Shown here piece by piece: positions 1-12,800 of a stretch of DNA of 64,000 bases; within the stretch, counting starts at the first letter, position 1, and each line of letters opens with the position of its first letter. The notes below the pieces were generated by a model. The model did no database searches and had not been told where the DNA came from. It worked only from the letters and a program-made list of their open reading frames with translations. The DNA is from Saxidomus purpurata. Taxonomy: Eukaryota; Mollusca; Bivalvia; Venerida; Veneridae. The stretch covers positions 40,579,987 through 40,643,986 of the forward strand of contig JAFMSR010000014.1 in assembly GCA_022818135.1 (NCBI GenBank). Direction: 5' to 3'. A program made the position numbers and the translations under genes.

Positions 1-157
1 CCGCAGTGGTTCCTGGTTTGTGGTATACTGCAACAAATCATTTGAAGGAAGAATATTTAAACCAAGTTTTATAACGGCTCATCCCTGAGGTTGAGAGTTT
101 GAGCCCGACTGGGGTCATGATCCTACCTCCTAATATGACACCAGTACTGGCTGAAAG

Positions 158-620
158 CTTCACAATTGAGCTAAAATAAATTGGTATAAACTGATAAAGA
201 GCATCAAGCTGCTGTCCTCGTTCTGGTCCTGCGTTAAAGAATCAAGGACTTTGATTGACGGAAACCTATATGTGCTTCCTTCATAAAGAGCTAAATAATC
301 AAACTATATCATCAAAGCATCGTAAAATCCTTGTAACACTTAATGAGACACAAGGGATTGAAGAAGTGTGACCTTGGCAATGACTTGTGTGTTGCATATC
401 CTCCCCAGAGCATGATCATTTTAACCCATGATTTTCTTTCATGTGGTTTAAGACATAGCGATAGCTAGAATCTTGCTGCATCACACCCCACCTTCCAAAT
501 CATCAGATCATATCTGACACTACATTTTAAAAGAAGAATTACTATCACTGTTACAGTTGTAGACAGCAACTTGATGCTCTTTATACGTTTATACTTATTT
601 ATTTTAGCTCAATTGTGAAG
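158..620. repeat. Foldback element with 59-bp inverted arms
   Basis: Arm 158-216 (starts CTTCACAATTGAGCTAAAAT) is nearly the reverse complement of 562-620. No clear target duplication. It lies 3' of exon 56, in intron or downstream sequence. The first 130 bases also hold a tRNA-like box B. Confidence 0.75.
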
Positions 621-663
621 AAAAATTTGACACTGACTTCACCATTTCAGTATTATAACTCAC

Positions 664-870
664 CTTCATACAATTCAATCTTCCAATGAAAAGATTGTTA
701 AAATAGTGCAACTGTCCCCGGGAATCTACGAAGTTACGCACACTGTCGCTAATGTCCATTACCCAATTCTGGTCCTCTTTATGGGGAGTGTCATCTGTTG
801 GCGATATATCTGCATCTTCAAGTCTACTCCTCTCCATCTCACCAAGTTTATTGCCAGTCTTCCCACTTTT
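664..870 (-). CDS. TEP1: TEP1 exon 56, last coding exon in window
   Basis: Residues 2662-2730, phase 0-0, 207 nt. The acceptor atatttag fits the phase, and the donor is gtgagt. It is charged ([19 protein letters not shown]) and ends [12 protein letters not shown]. Since it ends at a donor, at least one more exon with the stop codon lies left of the window. Confidence 0.82.
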
Positions 871-3800
871 CTAAATATGACGTTATCAGTAATTATAAAT
901 AGAACGGGTTTCCTCTCGCAGTCTTCTTGAAATAACAATACTTCTTGCACATGTATGTACCATAGAACAGCTGTTGTTTATTAAATGTATCAACTGAAGC
1001 TAAAAGCAGAAGAGATCTTCAGCAACTAGTATCGTAAAGGTCACTTTTTCCTTGCAAGGTTTTTGTTTTTGTTATTTGCTTACGAATGAAGCTCTTCATA
1101 AATTTATCAAATTAGCTCAAACAACAAACAATGAATTTATAATTATGGAATAATGCTCGATTGTGCCAATAAACAGAAAATTAAAAATCGCGTAATAAAC
1201 AACACGCAAATATAGAGACTTTTGCAGCATACAAATTCATAATGATGTACATGGACCCAGATACAGAATGGAAACTGTTTCAAGTAAAAGATGCACAAGC
1301 TAAACTTTTACAACATCTGCTTTCTTTTGGATATAGACAGGAATTTCTGAAGCAAAACTTAAATTAAAATATTCTTAAGATTTATAAAACGAAATTTCTC
1401 ACCAGTGGCACTTGGAGTACATAGCCATCCATTGTTGTTACAAAAAGGTTGTTGTTTCCCCCATCATCCCCCACATGTTTAACCTTCAATAACCAGGTTG
1501 TTTTGCTGAAAAACAAACATTAAATTAAATTAGTCTTTGTCACATGCTTTAGTGACCTTTGTTTTCTAGGGGGCTTAATGCTCTTTTCAGTTTATAGGCC
1601 AGCAGTTTACCTAACTCAGTTTATAGGCCAGCAGTTTACCTAACTCAGTTTATAGGCCAGCAGCTTACCTAACTCAGTTTATAGGCCAGCAGCTTACCTA
1701 ACTCAGCTTATAGGCCAGCAGCTTACCTTACTCAGTTTATAGGCCAGCAGCTTACCTAACTCAGCTTATAGGCCAGCAGCTTACCTTACTCAGTTTATAG
1801 GCCAGCAGTTTACCTTACTCAGTTTATAGGCCAGCAGCTTACCTAACTCAGTTTATAGGCCAGCAGCTCACCTAACTCAGTTTATAGGCCAGCAGTTTAC
1901 CTTACTCAGTTTATAGGCCAGCAGCTTACCTAACTCAGTTTATAGGCCAGCAGCTCACCTAACTCAGTTTATAGGCCAGCAGTTTACCTAACTCAGTTTA
2001 TAGGCCAGCAGTTTACCTTACTCAGCTTATAGGCCAGCAGCTCACCTAACTCAGTTTATAGGCCAGCAGCTTACCTAACTCAGCTTATAGGCCAGCAGTT
2101 TACCTAACTCAGTTTATAGGCCAGCAGTTTACCTTACTCAGTTTATAGGCCAGCAGCTCACCTAACTCAGTTTATAGGCCAGCAGCTTACCTAACTCAGT
2201 TTATAGGCCAGCAGCTTACCTAACTCAGTTTATAGGCCAGCAGCTCACCTAACTCAGTTTATAGGCCAGCAGCTTACCTAACTCAGCTTATAGGCCAGCA
2301 GTTTACCTAACTCAGTTTATAGGCCAGCAGCTTACCTAACTCAGTTTATAGGCCAGCAGTTCACCTAACTCCATTTATAGGCCACTTGTTAACCTAACTG
2401 TTTTAGGCCAGTAACTCAGTTTATAGGCCAGTAGTTTACCTAACTCTGTTTATAGGCCAGTAGTTTACCTCAGTTTATAGGCCAGTAGGCTACCTAACTC
2501 AGTTTATAGGCCAGCAGTTTACCTAACTCAGTTTATGTTAAAGTATTGTCAAGTCATTGAGCAGAAACGGTTTTTAAATACAAGGTCACAGTGACCTTGA
2601 CCTTTGAACCAGTAACCTTAAAAAGAGTCTACTGTCCATGACCATTGTCCCTACCAAGTTTGAAATGTCAGGCAAAGCAGTCTGAAGTTACTGAACGGAA
2701 ACCATTTTTAAATGCCAGGTTACTATGACCTTGACCTTTGACCCAGTGAACTAAAAATGAATAGTGTTCATCTGCTGTCTATCACCATTGTCCCTACCAA
2801 GTTGTAGATGTCAAGGCAAAGCATTCTCAAGTTATTGAATTGAAACCATTTTTAAAAGGCCAGTTTACTATGACCTTTAACCCAGTTTCCTCAAAAAGAA
2901 AAGGCTTTATCTGTTATCCATAACCAATGTAACAACCAAGTTTAAGCCTTCTTAAGTTACTGAGCATGAACTGTTTTTCAATGCCAGGCCACTGTGACTA
3001 GTGATAGAAATCGGTTGAATTTTTCACAATCGATTATCGGTTCAATCGGATGGGGTATAATCGATAACCTTCCGATTAATAATCGGTTGAACCAAAAGTA
3101 ACATTCAAGCAAGGCGCTACAATCTACACCATTACATGAAGTAGTTCTGCCACAGTTATGGGAGGTTAACCCTTTATAATGCTGGAACAGTAAATAGGTA
3201 ATGCTACATGTCACCAATCGAAAACATTGGGCCTAATAAGAGATTTTTAAAGGGAATATTCAAAGGTTTTCTTATAGAAACCTGTGTAAAATCAAGAGAC
3301 CCCAAGGCCTGAGGTCATGTTTTCAACAATGTTGGCCTTCTGGTAAGGGCCAGAAACTGGTAGAAGACTAGAAGATGTTTTTGAAATAAATTGTTAACAC
3401 AGAACTGATGGCCGAGTATGCTTCTGTGCTAGACAGACAACACGAATATGAACAGAAAGTTGTACTGGCAAAGAAATCAGAGAGTGTCAAGGTCAATGAT
3501 AATAATTCCAAGCTATTGACTTTGTTTTTCTCCCCAGATGGGAGAAAAGCCGCAAGCTTTCTTCAGACTCAGTTGTTGTTGAACTTGTTTCTTCCATAAC
3601 GTGAGTCTAATTATCTCCCTTGGGTATGGTATGAAACTTTTACCGCGACGTCGCCGACCGGATATGTGTAATCGATTATTATCGCCTTTCATTTTACTAA
3701 CCAATCGTCGGCGACTAGCGACAATCGGAACATCACTAACTGTGACCTTGACCTTTGAATAGGGTTCATCTACTGTCCATGATCAAGTTCTCCCCACCAA

Positions 3801-6800
3801 GTTTGAAATCTCTATGTCAAAGCCTTCTCAAATTATTAAGTGGAACAAAAGATCTAGGGACCGACCAAGCTACCAACAGCTGCATAGAAATATACCCACA
3901 AAAACACCTAAAATATGTAGAGAACAGTCTGTTCTTGTGTTAACTGAAAGTATCTGCCTCTTAAATAATTTTAGTATCACATGTTACATCAGAAAAATAT
4001 GTTGTAACATAATATTTCTGATGTTGTACATGTGTCGTTTACCCTGCTATCAAAATATCTTGTACTTCAAGTGCTCTTTGAAGGGGTATAATTTTATCTG
4101 ACCTCACTTTTCTGCAAGCTTTATTTATACTAATTTATTTATTCTCATATGCGAAACAAGTTCTTACAACTTAGATGAATCGCTCTCGAGACTCATTCCA
4201 GATGGAATCAACCTCGAAAGAAGAGAGAGGCAAATGTGGAATTATTTGTGTCTTGCCTAAGGACACTACCGACATGGTAGGGATCGAACCCTGGACATGA
4301 TGGCTCTGCAAGCTTATTTATAACTCCTGGAAATTTATATTACCTTGAAAAAATGTTACAGAGAAATATATTAAGATGCTACTTACTCATAAGGTGTTTG
4401 CAGATTTGTTACCATTTTATCAGTCCATACTCCTAGTTTACCCGACCATTCTGTAGTGTAGATATACTCGCCAGTATCATCACTGCTCGTGTCTAAACTG
4501 GTTAGTGGTGACTGCGTCTTCATACTGTTAATTCTTCTTGCACTGTAACATTAGTACAGAATAAACTTGGTTTACACGGGCTCATGTGACTAATCAGTAT
4601 TTACTACAGTAAACTTCTGCTATCAAGACCAAATCTTATGCTTCAGGAGTGAAACAATGAGAGTAATTGACTATATCAAGAAAATTACTTTTGAACAAGT
4701 ACGATTGGTTGCTAAAACAAGTTCTTACAACTTATATTAACCGCTCTTGAGATTCACCCAGATGTTAACCTCAGAGGGGGGGGGGGGGATATGCAATATT
4801 ATGTCTTCCCTAAGGACACTACAACATCATGCCACTGTGGGGGATCAAACCTGTGATCCTTAAATCTTAAGGCAAACTTGCTACCACTGTGCTATGGCAC
4901 CATAGTTAAAGTTCTTATTCCATAAACAACTTCCTCTAAATGGCCTCTATTAATGTGTTATTTATCAACTTGATCCTTTCAAAACTTTTTGATGTATGAT
5001 CCAGACAAAAGATTGAAGGAAGAACGATATCGAGGGTTGACCGCAAAACTGTCGTAACTTGTATGAAATAAAGGACTTCTGTCAGTTTGGGGTCAACCCT
5101 CGATATGGTCCCCACTTTGGAAAGCATAAAAACGTAACAAATCTAGTAACCAGAAATTTGTGTACACCTGATTCATGAGCAGAAACAAAGCCTTGCATAT
5201 GTACCAGAAAAATAGTTAGGTAAAAAAAAAAAAAAGTATGTTTCCTGTAACCTTACCGACCCTCCTTTTTTTACCCCCTACCCAAATTTCATTATGACCC
5301 TGAAAAAAAAATGGCATGAAGAAAATTTCTATTTCCATAGAATTTTGTGTTGTCTGTGTTCAAAAGAACATTTTTTATTGATCTTATCCATAAGTACTAC
5401 ATAAAATACCTAGTAAAAGCTGAATACTTTTTTGGGTACCCATCAAATTACAAGTCCACATTAAAAAAAAAATTCCCTACCTACCTACTCATCTTTTTTT
5501 TTCAGCATGTTTTAGAAAACAGACATATTTTTTTGGGCCTTACCTGACGATGGAACCGTTATGTTCTGTAAGTTTCCAGGTATTTATAAGCGTATCATCA
5601 GACCCTGTCACAAATGTTGACTTGTTCAACCAACCTCCACATGTTACAGCTTTTGTATGGGCCTGAAAAAAAATCAAAAGTAAGTTGTCCAGTAAGAAAT
5701 TAAGTCTTAGACATTCAATGTAACAGCTATATACCTGAAAAATAACAATATATCGTATCCTGTATCTAACAATGACCATAAAATAAGTTGAATTCGACTT
5801 ACATAGATCACCAATTCAGCCCCATCTCCTCATAGGGAACTGCACTCATATAACCCAATCTCCTTTTTAGGGCACTGAACTAACTGACCCAGTCTCCTCA
5901 TGGGGAGCTGCGCTGACTGACCTGTAAGGACACTTGTACTGACTTGACTGAACTAAAATCCTCACAGTCACTTGTACTGACATGACCCCAATCCCCTCAT
6001 AGGAACTGCACTCACATTAACCAAATCTCCTTAGGTATGAGAATGAAACCTATTTATAAATAAATAACTTTACACAAACGTGGTACCACATGTGCATTTT
6101 GTCTCTCATGTGCAATGTATATGTTATGACTTACTTTTAAAGTTACTACACACGTGTAGCTCGATCGGCTCATGGTGGATGCTGTCCATATCTTAACTGT
6201 GCCATCTCTGAGAAGAAGAAACATGTACATGTATGTATATTTATAGATCGGATCGATATACATGTACGTACATGTACACACATACAGAACACAGTAAAGT
6301 TCCTGTATTGAGACCATCCTTTGGACTAGTATAAAAAGTGGTCTTATTAATGAATCAGTCTTATTAGCAAAACCTTTTTACAGTCAACTCCGTATATAAC
6401 AAACTCCTCAGGACCATTTAAATGTGTTCCTTATTTCCATATCCTGAGTATGTCATATCCATATAGCATTTTCATATAAAATAAAGAAGTAAAAAAATTT
6501 GGGCTAATAAATTTTGTTCCTTATATCCGAAAATTTCGCTATATCCAGAGTCGCTATATACAGAATTAACTGGTCTTGTCTTAATATTAAGGGAGGTCTT
6601 TATAGCGAAACTTAAGTAATTTAGACTTCAAGTGATGCTGATTCCCCTAAGAAAGATGAGCAATATTATCTTGTTGTGATTGTTAATGTTTTAAGCATTT
6701 TCAGATTCGTTTTTCACTCTCATAATATGCTACAATACTTATACTTATACTCTGTCTATTTTCTTTAAAAAATGGATATGTTGGTTTTAGTACTAAACCA

Positions 6801-9800
6801 TGTGTTTAATGATATTTTGTAATTAAAACCGCAGTATTTTTGTTTGATCCATGGCTATATTTAAAAATATTCAAAACTGTTGTGCGCTATTTTGAATGTT
6901 GATGTTTGCGACCATTTTACGGAATCGATGTGATGTCATATTTGTTTATACATGTATACATTTATGATAATAAATGTGTAAATTGGTGTAGATTTTCTTT
7001 TTCCATATAATTTGCAAAAATTATTAAAATGTTACAATAATTATTTAAAGTTTGACAATAGGTTGAATTTTTAACGCGGTATTATTACATACAGTAAAAC
7101 CCCTATAATAAGACCACCATTCGGACTTTATGGAACTGGTCTTATTAGCGGGGTGGTCTCAGTATTGAGTTTGGTCTTTTTGTACTGGATAGTATTTATT
7201 TTATTATAGCAAGATCATTATGTACATGTAGCAATTGGTCTTTACAAATTATAGACAGAAAATGATCTGTATAAAGTCATGTACTTCTCATGAATAAAAT
7301 GTATAGCATTTTTCATTAAATAAAACAATTTCTGACTTGCACTTCAAACAAAAAAAAGTTTGCCATTTACTGGAATATGTTGCTTTCAGCATTAATTCAG
7401 TATGTCATTTACATGTATTCCTAAACACTTCAAAACTAAAAGTTTCTGATCACCACTTAAAGCATAACAAGAGTTGATTGTATGCTTGAACATTAAATTT
7501 TCACCCACTGTCTTTCTATCTCACCTGTCGTCAGACAGATCACACATTGTTTTGCTTGTGCAATTAAATTTTTAACAGTTTCCCCCACCGATTATCACAT
7601 CAAATGTATTAAATAAATCAAAGACAATTAATTATCAAACACTTCCGTGTTTGTTTCACACCATCCTTGACCTTTGCCGTAAAGTGGTCGTAAAGTGGTC
7701 GCTCAATTGTCGTAAATTGGTCATTAGTTGTTGTAAAACTTGGGCAGATGTTGTTTATGTTATCATTAAGATGTAAACAATACACATGAAATTGAGGTGA
7801 GAAATGCCTGCGGTCGCATTATAGGATTAAAATAGCACTTGATTAATGAAAAGGGACTGTATTTAGTGGTCGTATTACGGAATAACGGGGTGGTCGTATT
7901 TTCGGAGTTAGCGACCAATAAGATATATAGAGAAAAATTCTGTTCTGAAAAATATTGGTCTCATTAGCGGGGTGGTCTCGAAATCGGGGTGGTCGCAAAT
8001 AGGGTTTTTACTGTATATGAATTTCAGATGATATATACATGTCCAACTATTACCTGCTTCCTGACAGTATAATTGGAATTCCCCTAGCAGTATTGCTGCA
8101 CACAAAGGTCACAGGTGCATCATGTCCACCAATCACAGTCCTCGATTCCTGGTCACATGACCATAACTTGATACTCTTGTCCAATGATGTGGTACATAGA
8201 CGACCTTGGTTATCAGAGTCCACAGAGAGCACCTTGTCTGAATGTCCCGTCAGATTGGCAAGTTCATTTGCCTAACGAAAATATAAATAACAGTTTACAA
8301 ACATGTAAAGAATTGTTGCAAAAACATAACAAACAAATAAACAAACAGACATTTGTTTCACCAACAGTAGCAGACGAAATTCTTGCAGACATTTTGGCAA
8401 CTGGGTCTTTGAAATTACCATGCCGTTTTCAGAACATGTGGCTGATGTCAAATGCTTTTATTTACAAGAAAACCAACTCAAGCAGTGTTTATCCACCAAT
8501 ACACTGAGTCATGTGCTTAAATGATAGACCAATCAGAATGCATGAATATAGTTAGACAAAAATAATTAATGAAGTTATTTTACCTGTAGTGGGTACCAGA
8601 GCCTGGCTGTTCCATCATCCCCACACGTAGCAACCATCACATTTTCGAGTTTCGGTTGTAAGATTTTATCTGGTTTCTCTTCATCCAGACCCCAGTCTGA
8701 CTCTTCAGTGTCTGAAGAATTGAGCAGTACAGTGCACATGATTGAAACTTGGTGCACATGATCGAAACTTAGTGAATGTGACTGAAACTTAGTGCATATG
8801 ATTGAAACTTAGACATAGTGAATGTAACTGAAACTTAGTGCATGTAATTGAAACTTAGTGCACATGATTGAAACTTAGTACATATGATTGAACCTTAGAC
8901 ATAGTGATTGTGACTGAAACTCAGTGCATGTAATTGAAACTTAGTGCACATGATCGAAACTAAGTGCACATGATTTAAACTTAGTGAATGTGATTGAAAC
9001 TTAGTGCACATGATTGAAACTTAGTGAATATGACTGAAACGTAGTGAACATGATTGAAACTTAGTGCATATGATTAAAACTTGGTGCACATGATTGTTAC
9101 TTGGTGCACATGACTGGAAAGTTGTCCTTCATGGTTGCAACCTTATCATGGCAGCCTAAGCTGAAGCTAATAAAACTCAAACTTTTATTTACTGTCCCAA
9201 ATATCAAAGTCACTCAAAACTTAACCCTTTTTAAATGCACTCAGCGTCAAAATACAATAATTATAAAGTGAATATTTGTATCGTATAAGTAGCACAATGT
9301 ATTTAGAATATACCAGTCAGAAATAACATTACATCTGAAAGTGTGTTACTATCAACTAGTATATATGTATTGCAAAATAAGTAAGAATCTGAACAAGTTT
9401 GTAGCCTAAGTTTCTTAAATTAATTTTATGTAGAGAATTCTTAAATGATAATAGCAAAGAGCAATTCTGATAAGAAATTAAATAGAAGATTTTACCTTGA
9501 AGACTTTCTTCGACTAATTTGACCGAAATATCGCAGCCGTTAGCTCTCTGTGTATGTCCATAGAGTGTTGTAATCTCTACACCTTTATGTGACCACATCT
9601 TTACTGAGCCGTCCGCACATGTAGACACAACACAGCCATACTGATCAAATAATAAAATACACTTGAACCTGAGTAAGTGGTCACCTCAGCAAAGCAGCTA
9701 CATGCCTTCAGCAGCCAGTACCGATGCGTCTAAATTGTCCATTTCATATGAATATTTCATACATATCGGATCAGCATTTCCGTTGATTTTACCCATGCCA

Positions 9801-12800
9801 GAAAAATCAGACTGGCACCTCTACTGTGCCAGACGACTCTCGAAAATTACTTGCAACATAGCAATATAAACTTTGTGACATCATTTTTCCAACAAAATAT
9901 CTTAATATAGTTTGTCTTTATACGATAATGCACCATTACGATAAGTTTGCATTTACAAATCTACATTTAGTTCAGATCAAAATATCCATCACTGATAGTA
10001 ACTATTTTGTGGGAACTTGGCAAAGCCTTGATCCTGCAAAAAAATTACCCTCTGTGACAGATATTGCAATCTGGACTGCATGCTCATGACAGAAACTATG
10101 AGTCTGTATTGGAAATCCGCCTTAATTAAGTGGTTACTTTGGCTGGCTGCTGGAGACAGGTTTTACTGTACATATTTTCTGTGACACATTTTCCTCAGTT
10201 ATAAATTTCATAAAAATTACATTTATTAGATATTTAGATTTACCCTTCTTAATCTTAAATACGTATTATGTAAATCTTTCAAATTTGGCAATCAATTTTT
10301 AAATCATTGATAAACAGCATGTACATGAATATATACTAAGAACTGAACAATGTACACAGTACAACTGCACTGATTGGCTAAATGATTCTAGTTAACTTTG
10401 ACTACGTTCATAATTTCATTTCAGACATGACCAGTTTGTCCACCAATATCATGATCTATTTATGAAATAACATCCGTTCCAGCGGTATATTAGTTGTTTA
10501 TTAAACAATGGTTTGGAGTACTGATACGCAGTGATTAGCCACAAAGGCCCAAGGCCTGAGTGGTTTATAACTGTGCATCAGTACGACAAATTATTGTTTA
10601 TTAGACGATGACAACGCTGAAAAGGATGTTATTTCGATTCTAACATGACCCGATATTACAAAGGGTGAATAAATGCAAAGCTTTATTTTCTACGCGAACG
10701 CTCATTCAACATCATGCGGCGCAATATGACATCATGTTTACAGCATATCGGTTCCTGCAGAGTATTTGGTTTAATATAACATAATTTTTCTACCCTTTGT
10801 ATATAGAGAAAAAATCGTGAGTCATGTTAGAATTACAATTCATTACAATAACCAATATGTTTTCATACTTACACTATAGCCTATCTGGTTGATAGATGCC
10901 ATATGTCCTTTCATACTGTACTTAATTTTACACGCACTGGCCTCTGTTGACTCCTTAGTTGTCTCCCCTGCAGTGTTTCCTATCTTTGATATGTCCCATA
11001 NNNNNNNNNNNNNNNNNNNNNNNNNNNNNNNNNNNNNNNNNNNNNNNNNNNNNNNNNNNNNNNNNNNNNNNNNNNNNNNNNNNNNNNNNNNNNNNNNNNN
11101 NNNNNNNNNNNNNNNNNNNNNNNNNNNNNNNNNNNNNNNNNNNNNNNNNNNNNNNNNNNNNNNNNNNNNNNNNNNNNNNNNNNNNNNNNNNNNNNNNNNN
11201 NNNNNNNNNNNNNNNNNNNNNNNNNNNNNNNNNNNNNNNNNNNNNNNNNNNNNNNNNNNNNNNNNNNNNNNNNNNNNNNNNNNNNNNNNNNNNNNNNNNN
11301 NNNNNNNNNNNNNNNNNNNNNNNNNNNNNNNNNNNNNNNNNNNNNNNNNNNNNNNNNNNNNNNNNNNNNNNNNNNNNNNNNNNNNNNNNNNNNNNNNNNN
11401 NNNNNNNNNNNNNNNNNNNNNNNNNNNNNNNNNNNNNNNNNNNNNNNNNNNNNNNNNNNNNNNNNNNNNNNNNNNNNNNNNNNNNNNNNNNNNNNNNNNN
11501 AATTTGTGTACACCTGATTCATGAGCAGAAACAAAGCCTTGCATATGTACCAGAAAAATAGTTAGGTAAAAAAATAAAAAAGTCTGTTTCCTGTAACCTT
11601 ACCGACCCTCCTTTTTCACCCCCTACCCAAATTTTATTATAACCCTGAAAAAAAAATAGCATGAAGAAAATTTTTATTTCCATAGAATTTTGTGTTGTCT
11701 GTGTTCAAAAGAACATTTTTTATTGATCTTATCCATAAGTACTACATAAAATACCTAGTAAAAGCTGAATACTTTTTTGGGTACCCATCAAATTACAAGT
11801 CCACAATAAAAAAAAAATTCCCTACCTACCTACTCATCTTTTTTTTTCAGCATGTTTCAGAAAACAGACATATTTTTTTGGGCCTTACCTGACGATGGAA
11901 CCGTTATGTTCTGTAAGTTTCCAGGTATTTATAAGCGTATCATCAGACCCTGTCACAAATGTTGATTTGTTCAACCAGCCTCCACATGTTACAGCTTTTG
12001 TATGGGCCTGAAAAAAAAAAATCAAAAGTAAGTTGTCCAGTAAGAAATTAAGTCTTAGACATTCAATGTAACAGCTATATACCTGAAAAAATAACAATAT
12101 ATCATACCTTGTATCTAACTATGACCATAAAATAAGTTAAACTCGACTTACATAGATCACCAATTCAGCCCCATCTCCTCATAGGGAACTGCACTCATAT
12201 AACCAAATCTCCTTTTTAGGGCACTGAACTGACTGACCCAGTCTCCTCATGGGGAGCTGCGCTGACTGACCTGTAAGGACACTTGTACTGACTTGACTGA
12301 ACTAAACTCCCTACAGTCAATTGTACTGACATGACCCCAATCTCCTCATAGGGAACTACACTCATATAACCCAATCTCCTCATAGGGAACTACACTCGTA
12401 TAACCCAATCTCCTCATAGTGAACTTAGTCACACTCATATAACCCAATCTCCTCATAGGAAACTTGGTCACACTCATATAACCCAATCCCCTCATAGGGA
12501 ACTTGGTCACACTCATATAACCCAATCTCCTCATAGGGAACTGCACTCATATAACCCAATCTCCTCATAGGGAACTGCACTCATATAACCCAATCTCCTC
12601 ATAGGGAACTACACTCATATAACCCGATCTCCTCATAGGGAACTGCACTCATATAACCCAATCTCCTCATAAGAACTGCACTCATATAACCCAATCTGCT
12701 CATAGGAACTGCACTCACATTAACCAAATCTCCTTAGGTATACAGATGAAACCTGTTAATAAATAAATAACTTTACACAAACGTGGTGCCACATGTGCGT

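Larger units (their letters stand above)
5155..11000. repeat. Haplotype A copy of TEP1 exons 53-48
   Basis: Colinear with 11501-17476 over its whole length, exons and introns, apart from indels from MITEs and minisatellites. Best read as one allele of the same locus. Confidence 0.85.

Noticed and set aside
1588..2536. Telomere-like TTAGG inside the minisatellite (minus strand), tempting in a telomerase-associated gene
   Set aside because: The unit is 29 bp with TTAGGT once per unit, not (TTAGGG)n. Coincidence is more likely.
3408..3599. Possible transposase fragment in the hAT-like element
   Set aside because: No hAT transposase or BED zinc-finger motif in the 63 residues.
8735..9120. CRISPR-like regular repeats
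   Set aside because: Units are directly adjacent without unique spacers; this is a minisatellite in a eukaryotic intron.
10843..11561. Long open frames of about 200 residues spanning the gap on both strands
   Set aside because: They consist almost wholly of unknown bases; only exon 48' at the left edge is real.
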